From Rhododendron vialii (lineage: Eukaryota; Streptophyta; Magnoliopsida; Ericales; Ericaceae): 64,000 nucleotides of DNA. The stretch covers positions 888,001 to 952,000 of the forward strand of contig NC_080569.1 in NCBI RefSeq assembly GCF_030253575.1. Reading direction: 5' to 3'. Position 1 is the stretch's first letter; each line of letters begins with the position of its first letter. Positions 1 through 10,954 of this stretch are shown in pieces. Made by a program: the position numbers and the translations under genes. The notes beneath the pieces are model-generated. The model was given only the letters and a program-made list of their open reading frames with translations, did not search any database and was not told the origin of the DNA.

Positions 1-57
1 TGAAGTAAGTTTATTTCTGAAAAAATAAGAAGAAATTACGGGATTTGCAATTGTTTT

Positions 58-205
58 TAGGAAAAATAACGGCTCAGTACGTGTTTTGATAATTAATACC
101 CGTTAAGGATATGCTGAGAACATTTGAGAACATTTATTAATGCTGAAAATGTCCTTGGAGAGTATTGAACATTTATTGTTTTTATCTAACATGAGCCGTT
201 TCCAC
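58..205. mobile_element. Small MITE, older copy of the family at 30880
   Basis: The left end (AACGGCTCAGTACGTGTTTT) and the inverted right end (CATGAGCCGTTTCC) form imperfect terminal inverted repeats around an AT-rich middle. The left end and the motif GCTGAGAACATTTG are shared with the better preserved element at 30880-31009. No coding capacity is visible. The right border is approximate and I saw no clear target-site duplication. Confidence 0.55.
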
Positions 206-540
206 GGTGCTTGGAAGAAGAATTCCCCTAGCTCTTAAGTGAGAGTCATACAAATTGAAAACTTTTTCGTTCAGGTCTTTATTGGATTCCTTTCCACCAA
301 CTCTAAAGATAAAAAAAAGGTCAAATAAAAAGTTCATGTTGTTAATGAAAGTTTACGAAGATTCTCACGCACTTTAAAGATAATTGTCGAATATCACATC
401 CCAACTAAGTAGTATCTTTCTTTCTTCAATTTACTACTTACGAAGTTGCATGTAAATCGATCCATGATGAAAACCTCGAGAAAGGTTAAATTAAATAGGC
501 ATGAAATGCTAAATTCTATAAGGACTTTTTAGGGTAGGTA
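206..540. other. AT-rich intergenic DNA, nothing recognised
   Basis: No open frame with a recognisable product, RNA gene or repeat border was found between the two MITEs. Confidence 0.5.
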
Positions 541-549
541 TTCAGTGAC

Positions 550-946
550 CGGAAAAGATATCTGCACCGACGGTTTCCGTAGGGAAACCGTACCGACCGC
601 CACGCGTGGCCGTCTCCGGCCACCGGACGGCCGATCCGAGTCGTCCAAAATTTTTTTTTTTAAAAAACGAGGGGGCCCATCGCGGGAATCAACGGCATCC
701 GAGGTGTGTAAGGTACTTGATCCGAATACCATTTTTTCGTGTATATATGTATATTCCCGCGAATATACATATATACACGAAAAAAGGGTGCTCGGATCAA
801 GCACCTTACACACCTTGGATGCCGTTGATTCCTGCAAGAGCCCCCTCGTTTTTTTTTTTTTAAATTTTTGGACGGCTTGGATTGACCGTCCGGTGGCCGT
901 CGGTACGGTTTCCCTACGGAAACTGTCGGTGCAAATAGTAGTACTC
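550..946. mobile_element. Long-hairpin MITE, Mutator-like, with 9-bp target duplication
   Basis: The element is almost wholly palindromic. The outer arms share GCACCGACGGTTTCCGTAGG and its near-perfect inverse. Middle arms match around CGTCCAAAAATTT, GAGGGGGC and AACGGCATCC. The centre is an inverted pair around ATATACATATATACACG. It is flanked by the direct repeat TTCAGTGAC at 541-549 and 947-955. A 9-bp target duplication is typical of Mutator-like elements, so I infer a non-autonomous MULE derivative. The ORFs inside it are by-products of the palindrome. Confidence 0.8.
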
Positions 947-955
947 TTCAGTGAC

Positions 956-1880
956 TATATACTCAATATGTGCATCACGACAGACAAGAAAGAATTCATG
1001 TACTTTTACTTGGGACAAAAACTTCAAATATATCTCCAGAAAATGTTATTTTTGATTTTTCAAAAGTTAACATAGAGAACACATACACTAACTAAAAACG
1101 AGCTTAACCTCTCGTCGTACTTAAAGAATCTGAATTCTCAACGAAACGCAATGTAGAATGTGGGAAAAATGCAACTTCTACCATTTATTTTCGGACATAA
1201 TTATAGATAATTAAGATATTAACCGAGATCAAAAGGTTATTATTATTATTATTATTATTATTATTGATATTGAGTTACAATCAACCCCTTATTGATTATT
1301 GGTAAATAATCAATTTTCGTCCTAAATTCGCAGGCACAAAAACTGAATTGGTCAATCTAAGATCGACACTTGAGTGAGCTGATTTTTTGTAAAAATTCTT
1401 AAAATAATATATTAAACAAATTAAACGATTTTAATTATTAACGTGAAACTCCGAGACGAGTTTTTACGCAATCTAGTACTACTGTTATATACTGGGGTGT
1501 GTGTGCCCATAGTTGGGCCTAATATTTCACTTTTCGTTGTACTTGATCTCGCTACCGCAAGTTAAGTTTTGGACTATCCGGAATACAGTATTTTGTTAGA
1601 AGAGGACCCGAAAATATAGGAAGCCAGGGTTCGGAGCCTGGAGGCTCGGAACGAGGTTCGGAAACTATGGCCTTGGAAAAGTTTATAGGAGTATTAGATA
1701 TATGTCGATGTAGTAGTTGTATAAAGCACAGACTACAGAGAGAGACAGAGTGAGTGAGTGAGTGCTTTCGGAGTTAGAGAGAGAAGAACATGACCGAGGT
1801 GTAAAAGTAGAAACAAAGCAAGAAAAGAAACACATCAAACAGACAGCAAATGCCATAACTCCCCACATTCGAAACTTTCC

Positions 1881-1922
<42 letters not shown>

Positions 1923-2148
1923 TTCTCCGAAACTCAACCTCCTCCTTATAACACCCTATCTTGCCCGAAAACCCTAGCGCTTCTGCAGTTCCTTGATCCT
2001 ACTTGTGATCTTCTTGTTCATCTTTCGAGAATTTTTTAAGATATGTCTTTGATTTCTTGATAATTTATGTTTGAATTGTCATTTATCGTGGCAATCGGAG
2101 CTTTGATGGTGGAAATTTGAGGCATTGATTTAAGAGAGGGTTTTTGAT
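956..2148 (+). promoter_or_regulatory. Upstream and 5' UTR region of the kinesin gene
   Basis: This stretch has a (TTA)n microsatellite at about 1238-1265, a (CT)n tract at about 1884-1918 and a telo-box-like AAACCCTAG near 1969, about 180 bases before the kinesin ATG. CT tracts and telo-boxes are common around plant transcription starts, so the last 300 bases probably hold the core promoter and leader. Nothing coding was recognised. Confidence 0.5.
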
Positions 2149-5100
2149 ATGGCGGCGGGAGGTGCATTGTCGTTTTCAGTGGCGTCAGTGGTGGAGGATG
2201 TTCTTCAGCAGCACGGGGTTCGGTCCAGAGAGATTGATTTGGACTCACGCAGAGCAGAGGAGGCCGGTAAAAGCTTTCATCTTTTTGATCAAATGAGCGG
2301 GTTTTTTTCACTCTTCTTTTATCAGCATAATTTTATTTGAAGGCTTGATTCGATAAACGGCACGAAGAAGATCATTAAATCTTTCTGAAAATATACTAAC
2401 TTATCCCAAGATATCATTTTTAACTGTTGTTTTTTGTTGAAAGAGTAGAATAATCCAATCCTCACACTTGATCCAATCTTTTGTTGAGATAAAATTAGGC
2501 TTAACCCGAGAAGCTTCTTTCACCAAATTTGGTGAAAAAAATCTCTTATATGACTCGATGCGAAAGGTTCTTTATTAATTTGATATCACTCTAGTGAGTG
2601 GATTGGAGCTCAGCTTTTTTGTTTTTGACTAAGAATTAGGTGAAGGATTGGGGATATCCTTTCCTTAAAAGTCTGATTCTTTAGGTTTATTTTTTAGTGG
2701 ATCATATAACAAAGCAATCGCAACATGCTACAAAGCTTAATCTGGATATTTGGCCCAGTTGAGATGGGTTTTCTTCATTTATAGGAGTAATTTAGAACAG
2801 CAGGAAGGCTGGAGCTTTTCTTTCCCTTATTTTTATTTGTTTGTTTTTTCAGTTTCTATCAGAATAGTGTTGCAGCGGTATATGGCAGAATGTTCCATTT
2901 CTCATTATCCGTCTGGTTTTGCAATCTATGTGGGTTCTGGGGATCATTTTGGATTGTATTTTGTAATTGCTGGTAGTAGTTGATCACTCAACACTAGCAA
3001 ATTAAAGTCCTTATCTCTTCCAGTGTTATTACATACATTCTTCGTACTTACTACCTCCTTTTTGTGAGTCCTTATTGCTATCATATTTGACTCTAGCAAC
3101 AAGACGGTATGAGGCAGCTGGGTGGCTAAGAAAGATGGTTGGAGTTGTTGCTGCTAAAGATTTGCCAGCAGAGCCTTCTGAGGAAGAGTTTCGGCTTGGA
3201 TTGAGAAGTGGCCTGATTCTATGCACCGTACTCAATAAAGTTCAACCTGGAGCTGTGCCAAAGGTGATCCCTAATTCAAATTGGCTCAACTTGCACTTTT
3301 TTGTTATTGTTCTACTATTATGAGTTATAGTTGTAGTTATGTTTGCTTAATGGATTCAGGTGGTAGAGAGTCCTGATTCTGCTCTTGTACCTGATGGGGC
3401 AGCTTTGTCTGCGTATCAATATTTTGAAAACGTGAGAAACTTTCTTGTCGCTGTGCAAGATATGGGGCTTCCAACTTTTGAGGCATCTGATCTGGAACAA
3501 GTAGGTGTTTCGCTATGGAAGCAATGCTACTAAGATCTTGATTCCATAATTGTTCTTAAGAAACATATCATAGCTTACATATGCTAAATCTAACCAAAAC
3601 AGGCTATATGAGTCCATTTTACCCACTCTGCTGTCTAAAAGGGCTGTATCGGAAGTTGATCTTATAAATCCAACTATGCATGTAGCTTTTTATTGATTGG
3701 TCACATTGTTCTAATCTCTATAAATTTGGCAGGGAGGAAAATCTGCAAGGGTGGTGAGTTGTGCTCTAGCACTTAAATCCTACAGTGACTGGAAACAAAC
3801 AGGTGGAATTGGAGTATGGAAATTCGGCGGAAATCTAAAACCCACAACTTCTGGAAAGAATTTTCTGCGCAAGAATTCAGATCCATTTACAGGATCCTTA
3901 TCAAGGACCTTGTCAGCTGGCGAAAGTTCTTTGAGTGCTATATCTCCTAACCTCGACCCTAATAATAAGGTTAGGACTTTTATCACAGTGATAGATACCT
4001 TGATTGCTTTGTCATAGAATCATACTTGAATGAGGAGAATTTCTGATTTTTTTCATGTGTTTATTTTCAGTCTACTTCTTTGAGTATGCTTGTTCGTGCA
4101 ATTCTCTTGGATAAGAAGCCTGACGAAATTCCAACTGTAAGCTGTTAATATCAATACTGATGTAATGTAGAGGAAATTCTGTAATCATGCTGGGAAAATG
4201 GGGAATCATTTATAAGTGAATTGGAACACAATCAAGAAAGTGCTGATTTGTTCAATCTTTTGCACTTGTTTCCAGCGGCGGAGGTAAGTTGACGCCCAAG
4301 GGGGGGGGGGGGGGGGGGGGGGGGGGGGTGTTGTTTGGTGCGAATCACCCCCGTTTCAAAAAAAAAACTACTCTAATGGAAGTTGATTAGGTAGTTACCG
4401 GTATCTGAACATCTTGATTTTTTAAATAAATGATGAGAAAACAGCAGAAAATAAACTATTTGGATTATGAAAATAATATTTCAATGACTTTCATTTAAAG
4501 ATTTAAAGACCACAAAGTGGTTGAATCAAGCTTTTATTCTTTTTTATAACAAAACAAAGTTCATGATAAAACATGACTTTACACCTAACATTTCTCTTCG
4601 TTTTTTTTATTAACAACAATACTATTGAACAGTGCCACCCCCTATTGAAAATCGTGGCCATTGCTTTTTTCGACTGTTAAAACCAAACGGAAAAAGGTTT
4701 GAGAAGCTACGAGAAAGAATGAATGGCTAAAGAACCAATATTTACACACACACACACCAGACTATTAGACGGTTATTTTCCCAGTTAGGAGTTTTGACCA
4801 TTACTGCTGCTGTGTTAACAACTGAAACTGTGACCATTTTATTAGTATCATCCTAGTTATAGTGCTCTTCTTCGTGCACCAGCTGGTGGAGTCCGTACTA
4901 TCAAAGGTTGTGGAGGAGTTCGAGCATCGCGTTGCCGGCCAAACTGAATTGGTAAGCTGTTATTTATACAACATTACAACCACTTCTCTTTGTACAGATG
5001 ATAGTTAAGTGCAAGTGGTGCTGCATATCATCTGTAAACATTTTAGAAACTTGGGCCACTAACATTTAGCAGTTGATATAGAGTTTGATGTGTTCCAAAC

Positions 5101-8100
5101 TAAAATCATCTTGTTATTTATTCGTTCTGTTATATCTTTTAACTCTTCTTCCCCCAATTTTAACAGAGAAAAACAACTTCAAAAGATGTCCTTACTCAGG
5201 CAAATACCTCTCTGTTGAAGCATGGCTCTGCTGATATCAAGGTATTTTTGGTGATCATAAGCTTTTGGAACAATTGAGCAGGCACATACTTGATGCATCA
5301 AAATCAGTCCATAGCATTATATTCATCTTTCTCTATTTATGGAGTTATACAGAAAGAAGAGCGAAAGTTTAGGGCAAAGATTGGGGAAAGCTTTCATAAA
5401 GCCCATATCCTGGAGGAGGAAGCTGAAAAGCAAATTCTGAAACAACAAATGATATTTGAACGGCAGAATAAAGAGATTACAGTATGACCTAGCTGCATTA
5501 ACTTTGCATCAGTCCTACTGTCGTCTTTTATGTGGATGTTGATGTTTAGTTTACTTCCATGTAGGAGCTAAAACAAACTCTTCACACTACGAAAGCTGGC
5601 ATTCAGTTCATGCAAATGAAGTTCCATGAGGATATCCATAATCTTGGTAGGAGTTTAGATAGTTCATAGTGTTTTGTTTTTTAATTAATTAAATAGTACC
5701 ATTTTTTGTTTGGCTTATATCTCATTTTAACTCTTGCCTTCGTAGGTTTGAACATTCATGGCCTTGCCCATGCTGCTTCTGGATATCACAAAGTTCTCGA
5801 GGAAAACCGGAAGCTATACAATCAAGTTCAAGACCTTAAGGGTAAAATTACTGATTCCCCAAAGTTGCAATCACACTTGCTTTTGAATTTTATCTAAGTC
5901 ACGATCTCATTACTTACTTTTCTATTTTTTTCGCTTGTAGGAAGTATTAGGGTTTATTGTCGAGTCAGGCCCTTCTTGGGTGGACAATCAAACTATTTAA
6001 GCTCGGTGGGTCATATGGAGGAGGGAACAATTACTATAACTACACCATCCAAGCATGGAAAAGGTTGTAGGTCATTCAACTTCAACAAAGTTTTTGGGCC
6101 TTCTGCAACCCAAGGTTGGTAAACTTTTGATTTGGCTTCTGCTTATTATTTCTACCATTTTTTTTTAACTTTATTCATTCCTCTTGCATTTCAGCGGAGG
6201 TCTTTTTAGATACCCAACCACTGATTCGATCTGTCCTTGATGGGTACAATGTGTGTATATTTGCCTATGGCCAAACTGGGTCAGGAAAAACTTTCACAAT
6301 GGTGAGATATACCTACGTTTATCTAGTAAAATGTTAGAATCTAAATCAAGATATCTTTATGTAAGCATTCAAGCCATTGATTATCTTCTTTTGTATGTTT
6401 TCAGACTGGACCTAGAGATCTTACGGAGCAAAGTCAAGGCGTAAATTACAGAGCATTGAGCGATTTGTTTCTTCTGGCAGAGCAAAGAAAGAACACCTTC
6501 CGATATGATGTTTCTGTGCAGATGATTGAGATATATAATGAACAAGTTAGAGATCTCCTTGTTACTGGTGGTCTTAACAAAAGATATCCTTCAATAGTCG
6601 TCAATTTTTCTTCCATGCATTAAATTTGAACTGGGCATCATAATTGTGCTGGTCTAACTTTTATTGAGGAAGTGAATCATCAAATAGCCATTCAAACAAA
6701 TAAATATTCTATCGGGAAGTATTTATACATCGGTTAAAACTTACTGTAAATTTGGAAGTATTTTAGTACTTAAATGTGGTTTTTGACTCCTTCCCCAACC
6801 CCTCTGCGGTTCTTATGTTTTCCTTGATTGGTGAACACATTAGAGATCCACAATAGTTCTCAGTCAGGAGTCAATGTACCAGATGCAAGCCTTGTTCGAG
6901 TTTCATCTACATATGACGTCATTGAGTTGATGAACTTAGGACAAAGGAACCGTGCAGTGGGTGCAACAGCTCTCAATGACCGCAGTAGTCGCTCTCATAG
7001 GTGTGTTTTATTTATCCCTCCATTTGGTCCTCTAAACATCTGTTTCGATATCACTGACTCTACTACTAATCCATTTGCAGTTGCTTGACTGTTCATGTCG
7101 AAGGAAGGGACTTGACATCCGGAACAATTCTTCGTGGCTGTATGCATTTGGTGGATCTCGCGGGAAGTGAGAGGGTACACAAATCTGAAGTTACAGGAGA
7201 TAGACTTAAAGAGGCGCAACATATTAACAGATCTCTTTCCGCTTTGGGCGATGTGATCTCTTCCCTTGCCCAAAAGAATTCACACGTCCCATACAGGAAT
7301 AGCAAACTCACACAATTGCTCCAAGACTCGCTTGGTAATCTAAATGAATGGGTTCATTGGGTTCTCTTTCATCCTTTCTTCTATCTTAAATTTACATTGT
7401 GGGGTGGTATGTCTATTTTAGGAGGGCAGGCCAAGACGCTAATGTTTGTTCACATAAGCCCTGAGGCTGACGCTATAGGAGAAACCATAAGTACACTCAA
7501 ATTTGCTGAGCGAGTTGCCACTGTTGAACTTGGTGCTGCCCGAGTAAACAAAGATGGTGCAGATGTTAAAGAGCTCAAAGAGCAGGTTCGTACCTTCTAT
7601 TGTTTGACCTGCATTACCTCTCCATCATACTTGCAGAAGAAACTTTGTAGTTCTTGTTTTGTTTCACCAAGTATTTGAATGCTCATTTCAGATTGCTAGT
7701 CTTAAAGCAGCCTTGGTAAGGAAAGAAGGAAAATCAGAGACCATGCAGGAGAAAGTATCTGGTAGTCCATGTGGCATAGTGTCATCACCTTATAGCCCAC
7801 AGGACGGAGTTACATTGGATGATCAGAAGAGCCGCTGGAAACCAATGGGGGATGTAGGCAACATAGAGGTAAACATTCTCTCCATTTCGGTATTAGAATC
7901 AAACCATTTCCCTGTAGACCTGTTATGCCAAACTTGGATTTAACACCTTAAATGTATTCTGTTGGAAGTATACTGATTTTCCATTTGTGTAGTTCTAATT
8001 ACCTCGCTGAAACATTTGAGTGTTAGCCTTGTTATGTAACCATGACAGTGACTAATTCCTATCAGTTATTTTGTGAACACTACCTTCCAACGCCATGCTC

Positions 8101-9276
8101 AGTAAAATGCTTACAACGTCGCACACATCTAACTGGATACACTTCCTTCGAAAAATTAGTTTTATGACAGTGCGGACTCGTGGTGGGGCAGAAAATCATT
8201 CTAAATACAAGACATGCTTATTGCAAAGGCATCGCTCCATAGTTTAATCTAGTGAGGGAAACCGTACTTATCCTCAATATAAAAAGGAGGATGGGGCTCA
8301 CATAATAAAAGATTCTGTAAGTAATGCAGGTGACTTGTTGTTAAGAAGGGTTCGACGTTCATGCTAATTCTTACGCATGGAAGTTTTTTTAAATTTTTTT
8401 TTTTTATAGCAATTATGGTTAAACTATATTGTTTTTGATATAGTACTTACTTATTTCTGTCCAGTCATCTCATTCACATCTTTGTATATGAAGAGTTCAT
8501 GTCATGACTAATGATATATATGTTTTTTCAGGTTAATAACTTAGCATTGAGGCAAAAGAGGCAAAGTTTCGATCTTGATGAGCTATTAGGAAATTCATCT
8601 CCTTGGCCTCCAGTCAGTAGCCCTGGTCAGAATTACGGAGAGGATGATAGAGAAGCAGGAACCGGTGAGTGGGTAGATAAGGTCATGGTGAACAGGCAAG
8701 AAGCTTTAAATGGAGTTCAAAACCCTTTAGGACATTGGGGAACAGACAATGGACTTGTGTCTGATGCCTTTTACCAGAAATATTTAACGGATTCTTCAAA
8801 AATATACACAGAGCCATCGTACAACATATTTGCAGGAAGCAACCAGTTTGAGATTGCTACTACTGATGATTTGGATGAGCTAGATGCCGGCACTAGTGAT
8901 TCCTCAGAGCCTGATTTGCTTTGGCAATTTAATCATTCCAAACTTAATAACTTTACGACTGGGACTGGATCAAAGGCTCAGAAACCTAATCCAAAGCTAG
9001 CCAAGAGCTCAGAACTAAGGTAAAGCTATTGTTTTAATTCTGTTCTATCTACATGTTCTTTACTCTGTCTTGTTCTACTTCTGTCCAGCGGAAAATGTCT
9101 TTCTGTTGCGTTTCAAAGTTTCTGACAACTTGTTATTCAGCGGCAGGAATGTGATTCCTAAAGTAGGCGCCTCGATGCCACAAAAATTATCAAATGGCAC
9201 TGGTCCCATTTCTCAGCGGAACGGGAGGCACGGAATTCCTACTGAAGCTAAGCGGAAAACTGGGAATAGAAAGTAG
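2149..9276 (+). CDS. Kinesin-14 with N-terminal calponin-homology domain (KCH type)
   Basis: Nineteen coding exons give about 1006 residues: 2149-2266, 3097-3263, 3360-3500, 3733-3969, 4071-4136, 4883-4951, 5167-5241, 5353-5481, 5565-5646, 5746-5841, 5941-6114, 6195-6301, 6405-6583, 6839-7000, 7081-7334, 7422-7585, 7692-7868, 8532-9019, 9141-9276. Residues about 44-160 are a calponin-homology domain ([10 protein letters not shown] start). A coiled-coil-like stretch follows at about 290-390. The motor domain carries the P-loop GQTGSGKT at 477-484, switch I NDRSSRSH at 593-600 and switch II DLAGSE at 626-631. The neck before the motor ([11 protein letters not shown]) is of kinesin-14, minus-end type. 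Plant KCH kinesins link microtubules to actin in the cytoplasm; here that role is inferred from domain order. The exon 13/14 intron is AT-AC. All phases close, so the gene looks intact. Confidence 0.93.
4300..4328 (+). repeat. 29-base poly-G tract in kinesin intron 5
   Basis: An unbroken run of 29 G residues lies in the long intron 4137-4882. It could form a G-quadruplex, or its length could be an assembly estimate. No function is claimed. Confidence 0.8.
6584..6838 (+). other. AT-AC (U12-type) intron of the kinesin gene
   Basis: No GT-AG pair restores the frame here. Splicing at ATATCCTT (donor, 6584) and CAC (acceptor ending 6838) gives K-R-L-E-I-H across the junction, as expected for the kinesin motor. 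The donor matches the U12 consensus exactly. TTTTCCTTGATT at 6818-6829 is a good U12 branch site, with its A about 11 bases from the acceptor. All three signals agree with minor-spliceosome removal. Confidence 0.88.
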
Positions 9277-10290
9277 GGGAGATGCATGTATATCTTTTTT
9301 AATGTTCTAACTTTTTATCGCTACATTAGGGTATTGAGTGTTGAGAGAGGTGAGATGTTCCATACCAAAAGTTTTTTTTGTTTTTTTTTTCCGCTTAATT
9401 TCTTTATGGTTTCGTTTTTTTATTGTTTATATGTATGTGAATGCAGCAATAATTCCAGTTGCTTGTAATTTGTTGTTGTCAAGCTTAACTGCTCCAACTC
9501 TTTGGAGTTTGTACACAATTTACCATTCATTGACAAGGTGTTACTGCATCTCATGAGGTCGATGGTAATGGATTTTTCTCTACTCTACTTTAGGATTAAT
9601 TTTTGGAGAGATCAAGGAAACTAATATACCACAATTAGCGGGAGGCATAATCCAAGCGAGATACATTCATTTCATTTGTTGTTTATTGTGGATCTTGAAA
9701 AAATTAGTGACGGGAATCGTTGGCTGTGGTTCATACATTCAGACCTGTTCTATCACTACAATACCACCATTTTTGCCGGGAAAAATAACATTAAATTAGC
9801 CAAATTGATAGTAATGTCTAATACCATGTGGTAAATGATCTCTCTCAAACTTTCCTTTATTTGGTTAAAGAAATATCAGAAAAAGAATAGGAAGACAAAT
9901 ACGCCTTATACCTTTTAGCCACACGTAAATTCAAATACAAACAGACCCCTAATGGAGTTGGTTAAGTGGTTCAAAACTTGGAGACTAAACTTTTACACTT
10001 AACCCTTTCATTTTTCAACCTTTACAAAACACACCCTAAACACTAAACCTTTCATTTTTCAACCTTCATGGGATTGGTTCAGTGGTTGAAAACTTGGACT
10101 TGGTTGGACCATGCTCAAGTTTAAGTTCTCATAGCCCATTATTGAGGCTAAACAAACTCCTGACACCATCCACATGTCGTGAGACCTTAGCTTCAATTCC
10201 GACATATGTGGGTCTCTTGTAGATAATGTTGTGGTGTGTCGTGTCAATACTCCCTAGTAGAGGTGACCGTGGTTGTACTTTCATTTTGTA
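9277..10290. other. Kinesin 3' region and intergenic DNA
   Basis: The first few hundred bases are T-rich and probably the kinesin 3' UTR. A short imperfect duplication lies at about 9955-10100, with two copies of a block containing CTTTCATTTTTCAACCTT and nearby GGTTCAGTGGTTGAAAACTT-like text. No gene was recognised. Confidence 0.45.
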
Positions 10291-10526
10291 CTCCCTCCGT
10301 CCCAATTTAATTGTCACTTTTGGGAGTTCGTGCCACTTTTCAATTAATTAGATCTTGTAATTTATAATATTTTAGGTGATTTTGAAAATATTGTATGATA
10401 GAACAAATCGAGATCTATCAAACAAGATCCATATTAGATATTAAATTTATTACCAATTTAAAAATATAACTAATTTTTTTATCCGGTTAGAATAGAACTA
10501 AAACAAGTGAATTGGGACGGAGGTAG
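10291..10526. mobile_element. Stowaway-like MITE
   Basis: The ends are CTCCCTCCGTCCCAA and its inverse TTGGGACGGAGGTAG, flanked by TA on both sides (10289-10290 and 10527-10528). This matches the Stowaway group of Tc1/mariner-derived MITEs, which duplicate TA. The interior is AT-rich and non-coding. Confidence 0.85.
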
Positions 10527-10954
10527 TAACAAAAAAGAAAAAGAAACACACCCTAAAAATAAAAGAAGTAGGGATGGGCTTGGGCCCAAACTCCCAACCG
10601 GGTTTGGAGGGACCTAGAACGGTTAACGGTTACTTCCGATTTACCCTCTAGAAAACACACCGTTAGTTTTCTACATCCACGCCCCGCCGTTTCTGCTGTC
10701 TCGCCGCCGCCCCCTTATTGCAGTTCTCTCTCCCTCTCTCTCTCTCTCTCGCTCTCTCGTCCCAAAACCCTAAACCCTGCCCGTCATCCCCTAATTCACA
10801 AACGAAGAAGTACAAGATTGTCGTTTGATCGATTGAATCATTCGTTTCTTCTGCGAGTGTATACAGAACAGTATATACGTACCCATATACAGTCTCGCAT
10901 ATACCTTTTGCCAGTAGAATTTGGCTCTCCTAGTTCCACAGATTTTATTCCAGA
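10527..10954 (+). promoter_or_regulatory. Promoter and leader of the PDCD2-like gene
   Basis: A (CT)n tract at about 10730-10755 is followed by the double telo-box AAAACCCTAAACCCTG at about 10764-10780. The ATG lies about 175 bases further on. Telo-boxes are frequent in promoters of growth and translation genes in plants. No TATA box was seen close to this block. Confidence 0.55.

Noticed and set aside
545-1075. 176-codon open frame on the forward strand and mirror frames on the reverse
   Set aside because: They lie in a palindromic MITE; similar peptides on both strands are the by-product of the inverted repeat.
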